NCBI GenBank assembly: GCA_016801845.1
Contig: CM028914.1
Span: 743,501-807,500, forward strand
DNA length: 64,000 nucleotides
Direction: 5' to 3'
Source: Polydactylus sextarius
Taxonomy: Eukaryota; Chordata; Actinopteri; Polynemidae
Both the position numbers and the translations under genes were made by a program. Shown here piece by piece: positions 36,470 to 47,060 of the stretch. The notes beneath the pieces are model-generated. The model was not told where the DNA came from and made no database searches. It saw only the letters and a program-made list of their open reading frames with translations. Position 1 is the first letter of the stretch. The number at the start of each line of letters is the position of its first letter.

Positions 36470-37340
36470 CGGGTGTGGAGCTGTGGGGATTAGAAGGTAG
36501 TTAAAGCTTTCCATCCGTCGTATGCAGTTAAGCTGAAGAATTGTAAACACTAATCCAAGTGCTTGCTTACTGACCATTGAACGCCTTCTCCTTAATGTGA
36601 ATCACACGGTGAAGAGCCAAACTGTTGTAGATCTGCTACAAAGGGAAAAATAACTCCCCGGTGTACAAAGAAATCCTCTGAACGGCTGAGTAATATCACC
36701 ATGAGCTGATTAGTATGCAAAATTTACCAACCGGATTTTTAGTCAGTCTCAGGAGCTTAAGGTGGAAGGCAGAAAGCCTGATAGCTTTTTTAGTGCCGAC
36801 TAGCGGGTTAAAGTGAAGGATTTCAGAAAAGTAATCTCTCAGACCAGAGTGTGGAGGATTGTTTCATAAATCAACATGCTGGGCTCACAGCCTGGCCAAC
36901 AATAATATCATCTATCCATCACTACGGAATATTAAAAATGACCCTTGCTTAAACAAACTGCATTAATTTAACTGGCACTCCATTCATCTGTCTGCACCAA
37001 AGAACCACGGGATTATTTGATTCCACAAAAACACTACAAAGACTCTTATTTGAAGTTCCTACAGATTCTGTTCAGAACGCGTCATTAATGTTATCATTCT
37101 TTAAAAGGGAATAAGATCTCTCCTCTTCTTCACTAATGAAGACAAGCAGATGATCAGAGGTTTTCCTTTCCAACACTTGGCTCCAGGAACAAAGCGTAGG
37201 AACCTTCGCTGGCTCCTCGTGTGCTGGGGCTGATGGGCCACGTGATAAATGCTGAAAATGACTCCAGACCCCAGAGGACAGCTAAAACAAAATGAGCTGA
37301 CAACTCTAGTTTTCAGGGGCCCAAATTTAGATTGTTATGA
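36470..37340. promoter_or_regulatory. Strong candidate conserved non-coding block
   Basis: Nearly 900 bp without simple repeats and with almost no open frame over 60 codons on either strand. It contains TTAGTATGCAAAATT at about 36,710-36,723 (an octamer-like word), CATTAATTTAA at 36,961-36,971 and many paired AATCA/TGATT words. With 18,530-19,290 this is the most enhancer-like stretch here. Conservation was not tested. Confidence 0.35.
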
Positions 37341-37344
37341 TTTC

Positions 37345-37455
37345 AGTTATGATTTTCCCTCAGCTGTGGGAAAGTGAGTAATTAAACCTAATGAGAGAAA
37401 TGGTGAGAACTCAGAATAGATTATTTTATCATCTTTTAGATACAGGTGAGTGTTT
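37345..37455 (+). promoter_or_regulatory. Cluster of splice-like motifs with a possible 6-nt microexon
   Basis: Three donor-like words follow one another. First, TGATTTTCCCTCAG (acceptor AG at 37,362-37,363) is followed 10 nt later by GTGAGT at 37,374. Second, ATG/GTGAGA lies at 37,402-37,403. Third, ATCTTTTAG (AG at 37,438-37,439), the six bases ATACAG (37,440-37,445) and a perfect CAG/GTGAGT donor follow. The last arrangement fits a 6-nt frame-preserving microexon, or a tandem acceptor abutting a donor. The block lies directly after an enhancer-like stretch. Confidence 0.25.
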
Positions 37456-37879
37456 GTTATCTTCAGCTTTTCTCTGCTAATGGGATGAATTAGCTCGATG
37501 CATTATCCACTTTAGCGTTTGGACTAAACTCAGCATGGTCTAAACTCTTTAATGCACATGCAGCTATTGAGTAAATGTGAAATGAAACGCTATTTTATAT
37601 CTTCTTCAGATATTGATCTTGTGTGCACTTTTTGCTGTTGCTTACATTTCCCTCGAACAAAATGAAAGCCACTGAAAGTCCATAATTAACAGGAGTGAGA
37701 TGGTGCAGCAGACTGAATGTGGGTAATTGAGTTGGAGCATTAAAGCAGAATGTACTCACATCGGAGGGTTTGAAGACAGTAATCTCAGTATCTATTGATC
37801 CCAACTCAGACCACACAAAGCTCTTGTACATGTACTATAGACTGACACTGAAACTATTTCACTTTTACTCTCAGCTCTG
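37456..37879. other. Gene-free DNA
   Basis: No gene, repeat or clear motif cluster is seen between the splice-motif cluster and the next enhancer-like block. Confidence 0.5.
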
Positions 37880-38830
37880 AAAAATTAGAGCTGTGCACCT
37901 TTGTTCCAGTCTCATTATTTTTCTCTGCCAACAGAGAACATAGTGTTCTATAGCTCCAGCTCACTGACGGGGGGTTATTGTTTTTGGGTTAGATGCTTAG
38001 TAGCCGGGTCCACTGTTTTGCTATTCTCTTTCATGTGCAGTGTTATTGTTCACACAGACTCACTGCACTCCTCCATCCCCATCCAAGCCCTCAGCCCCCC
38101 TGTACAGAAGGAAGCCCAGAAACATGTGTTGCAGAGTAAGGTTACACAGATCGAGGCCTCATGCCTCCACACAGGTCCACACAACTCTTTTCACTCTTTA
38201 TTGAACTATGCTTCAGGACGGCATGTCCAGTTTAACTTCATTGACTTCATTGGATTCTTCCCTCCAAGTCCTGCCTGCTTTTGTCTAGACAGCTGTGCAC
38301 TGCTGGCGTCTTTGTGCTCTTATTCCATAGAAGTGGAGAAGGGGAGAGATCCCATATGCTACCAGCTGCTAGACACATTTGCTCTTACTGCTAGTAACCG
38401 AATCCACTGAGGAGGAGGGAAAACCTATCGTAGCTGCTGCCATAAATGAATTAAAGCCCCATCTGAGCAATTGCCTTGTAGGGTGTATAATGTTCTAAAA
38501 TGCTTCCTGCCATTTGGAGGTATAGACAACATATATAATAGGAACAATGGGTGGGATGAAATTGTCGGAATCACTAAAAATTAATTTTACATTGATTCAT
38601 CTGCTGCTGCACGCCGCCTCCTCCTCACAAAGGGAACATTTTAGCCTCGAGGCTCAGTTTTATTCAGTATATTGTTTTCTCAGGGAGCCAGGCGCCATAT
38701 ATGGCTGCACTTGCCTGTTTGTAACACAGAGAACCAGCTGCATCAACCACACTCCCTTTTTTAAGAGGCTCCTTTATGGTTGAAGACATCCCTCTAATTT
38801 ATGTCCCCACGTGGGCCCCTTAAAGAAGCA
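37880..38830. promoter_or_regulatory. Candidate conserved non-coding block with CArG word
   Basis: About 950 bp free of simple repeats. A perfect palindromic CArG-type word CCATATATGG sits at 38,695-38,704, the consensus for SRF; by base composition a few CC(W)6GG words are expected in 64 kb, so it is not proof. The first half carries a 169-codon plus-strand frame (37,901-38,410) beginning at TTG, with no signal, domain or splice support. I treat it as a chance frame. Confidence 0.3.
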
Positions 38831-39159
38831 TATGAACCAGAGACACATGGTGTGGACGGGGTGTTCAATACCCCCCCAGTGGATTTAAGACCCCTACTAC
38901 TCATGGCTGCAGGGAAGAACGCATTAGTCCAGGGTTCAGGTCAAGGACAGGTCTAAAAACAGATCCAATCAAATCAGGTTTAAATCATATGGACGTTTAG
39001 ATGCCGTGAAAATACTGATCACGTCAGAGCAGATTATTATTATCATGAAACTCAGTTTCTTTTATTCAAAAAAGATTCTATCTATCAGCATCTGTAGCCT
39101 GTAATTATATCATGAATATAAAGTAATGAAGCAGACAACCTGGCTGTTTCTGTTTTTAG
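38831..39159. other. Gene-free DNA
   Basis: AT-rich DNA with no gene. It ends in the strong acceptor-like TTTCTGTTTTTAG described in the next entry. Confidence 0.5.
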
Positions 39160-39247
39160 TTTTTGATTTAAAGATAAAATAACAGAGCGGCTCTGTGTTG
39201 AATGGTCAGAGTGAAATCATGTGACGGAGCTGAAACTGAAAAACAAG
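39160..39247 (+). other. Candidate 88-nt non-coding exon
   Basis: A strong acceptor (GGCTGTTTCTGTTTTTAG, AG at 39,158-39,159) and a strong donor (CAAG/GTGAGA, GT at 39,248-39,249) bound 88 nt. All three frames contain stops within the first 25 nt. If spliced it would be a non-coding or poison exon on the plus strand. Good motifs at both ends with no open frame also describe a typical pseudo-exon. Confidence 0.22.
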
Positions 39248-39316
39248 GTGAGACAATAACTCTGAGCCGCTGAGCTGCAACGGTGTGAGCTGTGGAAGAT
39301 ATCGCATGGCACAGAG

Positions 39317-39318
<2 letters not shown>

Positions 39319-39348
<30 letters not shown>
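39319..39348. repeat. (CA)15 microsatellite
   Basis: A perfect CA tract of 15 units. It is probably polymorphic, as such tracts usually are. Confidence 0.95.
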
Positions 39349-39349
<1 letters not shown>

Positions 39350-39487
39350 CGTGAAGTTATGTAGAGAGAACATGAACAGTTGTTACAAACTGTCCACAAA
39401 CATTGTACAAAGCTTAAGTTTAGATAAACGCTGGGCTCAGATGTTGCAGACTTTGTTTTTCATCCATTAACTCCAACCTCCTCAACA

Positions 39488-39525
39488 TCCTGCTACTTTT
39501 CTTTAAGTTTCTCCTGCAGGTAAAA
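39488..39525 (+). promoter_or_regulatory. Second juxtaposed acceptor/donor motif
   Basis: A pyrimidine-rich stretch ends TTTCTCCTGCAG (AG at 39,518-39,519) directly before GTAAAA (39,520-39,525). An additional AG at 39,506-39,507 would make a 12-nt microexon TTTCTCCTGCAG. The acceptor side is strong but the donor lacks the +5 G, so it is weaker than the 28,470 site. Confidence 0.2.
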
Positions 39526-39589
39526 TGGCTGCTTGTTTACAACCTGTGAAGTCTCCAAATGTTTCCCTCAACACTTATTTCAAAACTAC

Positions 39590-40320
39590 ATGAATGAGAA
39601 AAAAAGCCTTTCTCAAATTTACCGTGAGTCAGAGATTTGATTTGTTTTAATCTCCTATGAGATTTGTGCCACATACATTTATTAGCCTTCATGACCCTGA
39701 GCTGTGTTTATAACAGGATAAAACTGCACAATGGATGAAGATTATTCTGTCTTTATCAAACTCTGCACATGTGGCATTTCCCCCGCTGCCCTTAACGATT
39801 AAAATAAAACTAACAGTGTTTTACAGTGATAGACATCGTGACCCCAACAGAGAGACGTCTTCACTAATAACCCAACCATCATGTGCTTATTTCTACAGGG
39901 AGCAAGAAAATTAAAATTAAAACTTCACTCCATTTGTTTTTAATATCACAGGCCATGAGCTGACATTAACAGCAAAGTTATTGCCAGCCATCTGTATAGG
40001 TTTTTTTTAATGTGCGTTCCACATAGAGCTGGCATATACAGTAGATGAGATAAGTTGCTCCTGAAATGCTCCACAGCAGAGCAGCATCTGTTAAGTATTG
40101 TTCTATTTCTAGGGAGGTTTTCCCTCCTTTTTTTTTTTTTTTTTTTTTACCAGAGGGGCTTTATATTAGATCCCAGACATCCAACTATTTGCATATATCA
40201 TTGACCTGCAGGACAGGAGCACAGAGAGCTTGTCAAGCCACTGTCACATTTAGTATCACTGACAACGCTGCTCTATATTTATAGGCCACAAGGCTCCGAA
40301 CACAGCGTCATCAGTCTACA
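39590..40320. promoter_or_regulatory. Candidate conserved non-coding block
   Basis: About 730 bp of even composition, broken only by a T21 run. It contains the octamer ATTTGCAT (40,187-40,194) and homeodomain words such as CATTTATTAGCC near 39,676. No open frame of note is present before the T run. Confidence 0.32.
40128..40148. repeat. T homopolymer, 21 nt
   Basis: An uninterrupted T run inside the enhancer-like block, following GTTTTCCCTCC. Confidence 0.9.
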
Positions 40321-40384
40321 AGAGCTTCTCAAACTGTTAAAATAGTCTCATCTGACAAATGGACAAGTATCTATTTACATCCTC

Positions 40385-40414
40385 TGTTGTTGTTGTTGTT
40401 GTTGTTGTTGTTGT
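40385..40414. repeat. (GTT)10 microsatellite
   Basis: A perfect trinucleotide tract of about ten units. On the minus strand it would encode a Thr run inside a short chance frame. Confidence 0.95.
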
Positions 40415-41556
40415 GAGGATCATTATTATTCTCATTGTAATGATTTCCATGTATATTGAAAGAACAGACAGGAATGAACAATGAGCAGAAAAACCTTGAC
40501 TGAGCCTCCACGTCGTGGCCTCGGCAGCTCTCTTATAGAAACCAGCTGTGGCCGATCTCAGCACCGGTTCACCTTGATGAAAAGATTATGGACCTCTGGC
40601 TTTGATGTACACACGTCCAACCATAGTCACCGTCTGCTCATGCTGAACCCAGGCTTCTCCTCCGGTCAGCACACAGAAGTAGACTCCCATTTGAATTCTA
40701 ATTGTAGGGTATTGTTTCCGAAGGGATTTTTACATTTTCCTCACCCTCTTCCACATCTGTGCAGCTGTGTACACTTTAAAAGATCTTGAAAGATGTCATC
40801 CGTTTACCAGACACCAACAGCAATGGTTTTTATATTGTGCGTGACCGAATCCTATGGGATGAAACGCCTGAGAAGACTCATAGTGTGATGGCTTAAACAG
40901 ATGACACAATAGAAATGAAATATACGTCTGGTACGGCGGACCTGTAGATGAGGTGACGGGGTGACTGTGGGGGAGGGGTCGACCTCATTGAGCAGGGCTT
41001 TCTGCCAGTTTTCATGTGCTTCCCAGCGACTGACTGTCATGTGGTCGCCCATGTGTGGATGGCATCCCTTCCTATTATTCACACAGACACAGTCTTTCAT
41101 GTTAATGTAAATGCACCATTTCCTTTTGCGGTTTTTGTGAAGACACCTCAACAGTTTATCTAAACCACTTTATCTTTTATATTATTTATATCCTGTGAAT
41201 TCACAACCAGCTCAAAGTGAGTGTTCACAACTGGAGATGTACATAGTAATTTTACAGTTTGTCTCCTCCAGATAAGTTTTTATAACTAGAGCATTTCCTG
41301 ACCACTGACACGCTCAAGTCAGGACTGGAAATCTTACTTTCCACTTTGCTTTTCAAAATCCAAAGAACTCAGCAAATATCAGAGCAGTGTTAACAACCGT
41401 CCATGTGCAGTTTTACTCTTCTGACTGGTCTCCATTTGTTTAAAACTACATAAACTACACAAATTGATGAACTACTCAGGAGAAATTGCAACTGAAAGTT
41501 TCCATTTGTCCTCTTTAATACAAATAACTGGTTTAACTGGTTGGTAGCATGGAGGG
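40415..41556. other. Gene-free DNA
   Basis: No gene is recognisable. A 102-codon plus-strand frame (40,481-40,789) and a 99-codon minus-strand frame (40,852-41,151) have no domains or splice motifs. The first half is GC-richer and repeat-free and may include another non-coding conserved element. Confidence 0.4.
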
Positions 41557-41576
41557 TTTTTTTTTTTTTTTTTTTT
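41557..41576. repeat. T homopolymer, 20 nt
   Basis: An uninterrupted T run after GGAGGG. No retroposon body is recognised. Confidence 0.9.
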
Positions 41577-42299
41577 ATTTTGACGAGGAAAAGAAAAAGG
41601 AAGCAATGATGCAAATAGAAGATGAAAAAGTCAAGAAAAGGAGGGGGTTGGTTCTCTCGCTTTGGAAGCACTTGGAAAGTTATTGGTTACTTCCTAACCT
41701 CTGTCTAGACACAGTTAACAATCCTGGAGTCTCATCTGGAATATATGTGCTCGCCACACAGAGCCTAATTGGGATTTTAATATACTGCAAAAGATATTTC
41801 AAGATTTGTTCACTTGAGTGAAAAAATGCATTAACAGTGGCTCATTCCTGATGAACTGGATCACTGGTTTCCATCTGGAAATCTTTTAGGAAAACTGAAA
41901 TATTTTTAGCCTTCTTACACTGGGGAGACTGCCCCTTGAATTATTCATGTTAGAAATTGGTGCCTCATGCTATGTGTTATCCTAAACTGTTAAATAAAGA
42001 CATAGATTTTAAAAGATAAGTCACTGCGATATAAATACAATCTCTCCGTGTGGACTTGTGAGTACAGAGTATTATTTGAAGACTCCCCGACGCCGTTGTT
42101 TCTGTCTCGAGACGTTACGAAACAAAAACTAATCAAAACGCCAAAGAAGTGAACAAAGTTCCCATGGCTGATGACACTTGTCACACTTAACCCCGTTGTC
42201 CTGACAAATTTTCCTGACAGAGTGTCGTCGAACCTCCTGTGAAACCTTCCCATGCTCTGGAAGTCTTCTCATTCACTTTTGTCTCGTTGGCAGAAAATT
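41577..42299. other. Gene-free DNA
   Basis: No gene is recognisable. An octamer ATGCAAAT occurs at 41,609-41,616, and repeat-free sequence at 41,700-41,990 could belong to a regulatory block. A minus-strand 87-codon frame (41,990-42,253) has no recognisable content. Confidence 0.4.
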
Positions 42300-42530
42300 A
42301 AGCGGCAGCCTTGTAAAGGCTCCCTATGAGCCGAGAGGATGGGAGGTTGTTTGGAGGTCAGCGTGGAAACCTGCAGAGCTGAAGGGCGCCAAAAATCTCT
42401 GGGAAAGTGATACAATAGACTCTTGGTCATTTCAGAGGCCAAACAATGGACCCAATTGTCATTTCACCTTTGACCTTTGGTACATTTAGCACCAACCATA
42501 AATTAATCATGTCGATAATGTCTCCTTTTG
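42300..42530. promoter_or_regulatory. Candidate enhancer with DR1 and SOX words
   Basis: A compact repeat-free block with a SOX-type word AACAATGG (42,442-42,449) and, 15 bp later, a near-perfect DR1 element (separate entry). A homeodomain word TAAATTAATCA lies at about 42,499-42,509. Three factor-class words in 70 bp, with no coding signal, suggest an enhancer. Confidence 0.32.
42464..42476 (-). promoter_or_regulatory. DR1 nuclear-receptor site
   Basis: On the minus strand the sequence is AGGTCA-A-AGGTGA, a direct repeat of AGGTCA half-sites with one-base spacing and one mismatch in the second half-site. DR1 elements are bound by RXR heterodimers, COUP-TF (NR2F) and HNF4. A 13-base match this close is not expected often in 64 kb. 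Occupancy is inference. Confidence 0.4.
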
Positions 42531-44095
42531 TTCAGCGGCACTAGCGTCAAATTCATGGGCTTGTTTAAGTTAGTCTACAATTCAATCAGTTTTTCTGACT
42601 GTAAACTCTGTTATCTCACCGTTCAGGTGCTTCTCCCAAGAGTCCAAATGTTCTGTTTTCATGGACTCGGTCTCTATTGGCACCTGTTGGACATGATAAT
42701 GTCAGAACAGACACAAACAACCGGGGCAACGCTGCAGTGAAGCTGGACCCCTCGTAAATGATTGATCAAAGCTGGTATAGATCAGTGTCTCACAGAAAGA
42801 CAGGTTCTGTGCTTGGTGATGAAATATATAGACCAACAGCTGGTGTCAAGTATAAATATACTGTGTTGTCTTTAGATTTAAGAAGACACATGCTCATATT
42901 TATATTGTTTCATCTCGTTAATGGAGCCGTTCAGGCCACATATGTGTTGTTTCCATCATCTACTCAGAAAAAAAACAGAAAAGATGAGATGAATTTGAGA
43001 AAGATACAAACACAACAAAAAGTAACACGTGTGTATTTTTTCTGATGCTGTTCCCAGAATTTGTTTTTTTCATGAAATACTGTCCAGTTTTATCTAAATG
43101 GGCCTGTATAAATTATTCAGTTGAAAGAATATGAGAAGGGATAATCACACTCTTGTCTTTGGCAAACTGTTTTTTAACAATGAATTTGGATTACAGTGTG
43201 CACAAATTTGGCCACTATCCACTAATACTATCCAAAACAAACAGCCTCATTAATTGTTAGCGGGACTCAGCCATGTGCTTTTATATCATGCGTTGCTGAG
43301 AATATATCGTCTGCATAGAGCAGTCGGTGTTTACTGCACAATCCCTGTCTGTCACGGGGGACGAGCAGCAGTAGTCCTGGGTATTGGTTGAGTGACTGTG
43401 TGTTTGCCACATTTTCCCCTCAAGGTTTCAGTTGTTGAGTGGTGACTTTTGGACCATTGCTGTGTGTAACTTACAGCTTGTAACTAAAGCCACAGGGGCA
43501 GTGCACAAACCCATGAGCAGTCTGGTCGTTGGAACAGGACACAGGAAGACATATGAACAAAAATTCTTCAGTTCTTGAAAGTCTGTGGCAAACCCACCAC
43601 ACAGCTCCAAATACTCATTTTTTCTGACAGTTTGAGCTGGAGTGGATTAATTTGTGTTGGTCACTGCGAGGTCTTGTCCGCCTCAGTGGCTGTGCAGGTT
43701 GAATAAGGAGGTAAAACTCTGCTGAGACATGAGATTTCTTATGTGACTTCTCAAGGCCTCGCAGCGTGAGGCACCAAGCACAACCACGATGTGAACATGC
43801 TTCAATTCAGAGAAGTTTAAGCAGGAATGAACAGTTTCAACGAGAAGTTTTCAACGGCGTGTCTTTAATAACACTGAATATCAACACATCCAGTTACCAC
43901 ACTGGTTTACTGTTGTTTTAGAGCTGAAACTATTCCAAGAAAAAAAAAATGCTGCAAAGAAAATCTTTGCTTCTTTCTTTTCTTGCTAGTGATCCTCATA
44001 TTCATCTCCTCTGTGGTGAACTGTGCTTTCCAGTGCTCAGAGTTTCATTCTCTGCCTCTTAGCACAAATACATCATTGCTTTCATCCTTTATAGC
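42531..44095. other. Gene-free DNA
   Basis: No gene is recognisable. Repeat-free sequence at 43,130-43,480 may be conserved non-coding. Frames of 60-95 codons have no domains. Confidence 0.45.
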
Positions 44096-44470
44096 ACTGT
44101 GAACCTAAGTGGCTGTTCATTGGTTGTGAAATTTATCTTGCTTTAGCAGGTGGTGAAGGGAATCCACACAAGCATGGCGGAGCCTATACCAAATTTTTCA
44201 CAGCAATATTTAAAATGGCAATCACATCTTGCTGTTTTTGTCTCTCCTTTTGTGCTCCACTCCAGAGGTAAATAAACCCATATGGTGGATTACTGCATGG
44301 CTCTGCTATGTTTTGCCACAGTCTCCCGGGTGTCTGTTGTACATTTTACATAAATGATTAGGAGCCTGACTGCTGTTGAGTTACTGCCCTGCTACTGGAT
44401 CTGTGTATTCCCTTCGATGGACGATTTATTCTTTAATACCTTTGCCAAACTTGGGATTAAGTGAACTCTT
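44096..44470. promoter_or_regulatory. Candidate conserved element containing a juxtaposed splice motif
   Basis: About 370 bp, repeat-free and without open frames. In its middle, a strong pyrimidine tract TGTCTCTCCTTTTGTGCTCC leads to CCAGAG (AGs at 44,274-44,275 and 44,276-44,277), immediately followed by GTAAAT (44,278). The acceptor is strong with a tandem CAGAG; the donor is moderate. It could be an enhancer, a recursive splice site or both. CCATATGG lies just after, at 44,279-44,286. Confidence 0.28.
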
Positions 44471-46200
44471 CATCCCAGTGTAGCTCTTGTTAACTGTCAT
44501 CAACCATCAATAGTCATATAATTGTAAATGCTGCCAGTGATGCGGAGGCTAACGTTAGTTTAGTCTCATTGGTGGAAATAATGTCTTCAGTTTTTGATTT
44601 GTGATTGTTCAGAAACATCAGAGTTTTCTGAGACTGGAAACAGTGAATCTGATGCTTTATTTTGTCACATTAGTGTTAATGAGCCTGGTTGTCTCTGTTT
44701 GTTTCTCCTTGTGGATAAAGAACAGTTACAACTTCACATTAGGTACCAGATGTTAATTCATGTCTTCATAGTGAAGTTTTAAACGTTTTCCTGTAACTTT
44801 CTTAAATAGTGCTATACTGACTGAGCAGGTGTACTTCTACTTTCCTTGTAAGGCTGCGTTTTCCATCACAACACTTGGCCAAACCACGACTCACATTAAG
44901 ATGTTTGAGCAGCATCTGCTTGAGGATTAACCTGCTTCCCACTAGGATTTAGAAATGCACGCTGGAACGGGCACAAAGAAAAAAAATAAGAATCCACATT
45001 TCACATCAGCTGTAATATTTCAACATGTTGAGCAATGACAGCAATCATCACTTACTGTCAATATGTTAACTCATCTCTGAAATGGTGTTGATCCATCTCC
45101 TCTGACACGCTGGTTCTGGATGGGTCGTGATGCACAGATTCAGTCTGGCCACTCTGTGGAATTGATGCTGTTTGCCCACAGTTCACTTCTCCCTGGTTAA
45201 TGGGTGATTAAGTTGGCACAGGAGACACAGCATGACTGATGAGGCTGCATGACTGAATTGCCAACTGCAGTGGGTGCAGGCTGTTTTTATTTGGCAGATT
45301 TGCCTCCACAGAGTTACCTGGGGTCAGTGAATTAGTGAGATTAAAAAAAAAGAGTAAAAATCACATTTTCTTACAAATATAAAACAAAAAGCAGTTCAGG
45401 GTCACAGTTCACAGGTTTAGAAACGTATTTAAAATAATACAAAACTTTTATTCATTTCAGATCAATTCACAGGTGCATTGAATGAATTTTGCTTACTAAG
45501 AAATCCAGTGTAATTAATTTTAGAGGAGCTTAGAGTTTTAAACTATGAAAAGAGTTAACAGGAGGAAAAAGGATGAAAAGACTGAAATGATGCATTTTAC
45601 AGGCACCATCACTTCAGAAGTCAAATGTCTCAGCCTCTTTTTTGGATTTAACGGAGTTGATGTGATGAACTTGATAAAGATTACTTAACATGTGTGAACT
45701 GTCTCTTAAAGTAGAGACTCAGTGACTCATAATCCTCCTCATCAGGAGGCGAATTTTACACCGACTGAAGCGTGAGGCAGATGTTTCAGTCGCTCCTGCA
45801 GACAATTCAACCCTGAAAAATACCACAGTGGAATAATATAAGGTTTATAGTTATAGAGTTAATAACATTTAGTCTTTAAATGAAGTATAATTTCTTCTCT
45901 AATTACAGATGATGTAATGAAAGCAGGTAATGCTACATTAAAGCCTATTGTAGTGCCGTTGACCTGCCGCTTGTTTTCGTACGTCGTTCACCCGCGTTGG
46001 CCTCTGTTTCATATTCAGCTGAGTATTTGCAGGTTCATATCTTAAGTATTTAAATCTGAACACCAGGAGTGGCTTTGATGATAAAAGGCAGCAACTGCAA
46101 CCCTTGAACCCTGCTACCTCGTACCACATTCCTAATCTAATTCCAAAAATCCAGAGGCAAGTGTTTCCCTCCTGAGTCGACCACACGTAGCAGCAGCAGC
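44471..46200. other. Gene-free DNA
   Basis: No gene is recognisable. Repeat-free sequence at 45,100-45,330 is enhancer-like. On the minus strand, a T8 run and CACTGACCCCAG precede GTAACT at about 45,313-45,318, another abutting acceptor/donor but with a poor donor. Confidence 0.45.
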
Positions 46201-46202
46201 GT

Positions 46203-46236
<34 letters not shown>

Positions 46237-46237
46237 T
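46201..46237. repeat. (GT)n microsatellite
   Basis: About 18 GT units with one TTT interruption near the start. It gives the Thr-His run of a minus-strand chance frame. Confidence 0.95.
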
Positions 46238-46734
46238 TGAACACTTCATATACTCCACAATCCCATAACCCCACTGACATTCACAGGAGATATTAAACAA
46301 AATCAATAGCTGACTTCAAAGTGACCGTCATTTTCTGTAATATTTCTAACACACTGTACAGTCAGAGGATATTAAACGGTTTAGTTGGTGCATTCCTCAG
46401 GGTAAAAACAGCAGATGAAGCAGATCCAACCTGAATCACACAACTCAGCTTTGAATCAGAGCTTCGTGCAAAAAAGAAGAAACCAGCAGCCACTCCCTCT
46501 TTGTTCCAACAACGGCAGATGTTTTTCACCCTGAAGATCTGTTTGGTTTGACTCTATTGTCTCACATGTGATCAACTTATTTATATTTTTATGATGGATG
46601 CTTCAAGTTGAGTAAAACTCATTTCAACAACTCAACAGACCAAACTGAGGTTGAATCCTTTGGTTTCAGTGACCTGTTGTTTGATCGTCTTAGTTTCTTT
46701 GTCCAGTGTTTTAGTTGATGACCAAGTCTCAGTG

Positions 46735-46900
46735 TTTATTCATTGTCCCCAGGGGATGAATCCACCTTCTGTCACCTCCTTCATCCTCCGATCATCAGCT
46801 CCTCTTGTCCACAACAAACTTAAAATCAACTTTATGAATCGTCCTGTAGTTTATTCATGTTCACCACAGGATGAAGCTTCTCCTCCGTCACTTCTTCAGT
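46735..46900 (+). repeat. Degenerate direct repeat, about 50 bp, 115 bp apart
   Basis: Two segments, starting at 46,735 and 46,850, both begin TTTATTCAT and continue with GGATGAA and GTCAC words in the same order, with one indel and roughly 70-75% identity by eye. They lie inside an open frame (46,651-46,929) that begins with TTG, so the frame is not a credible gene. The sequence may be an old local duplication. Confidence 0.35.
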
Positions 46901-47036
46901 TTGACATGTCAACTTTAAATTTCGTTTAAGAATTTGATCTGTTGAAGTAGTCAGCTCCAGCAGGAGGATGGTATTTCTGTCTGTCCTGTTGGAAGTTATC
47001 ACTGCAGCCTGTTTATCTGTCCTTTATAATTATCAT

Positions 47037-47060
47037 TATATATATCATATATATCATATA
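47037..47060. repeat. AT-rich ATATC repeat
   Basis: Tandem ATATATC/ATATCAT-like units over about 24 nt. It is a simple AT-rich repeat. Confidence 0.75.

Noticed and set aside
37901..38410. 169-codon plus-strand open frame
   Set aside because: It begins at TTG, shows no domain or signal peptide, and sits in an enhancer-like block. I see no splice or promoter support.
46651..46929. Signal-peptide-like hydrophobic start in a 92-codon plus-strand frame
   Set aside because: The first codon is TTG, not ATG, and the frame consists of a degenerate direct repeat. The hydrophobic run comes from T-rich sequence.
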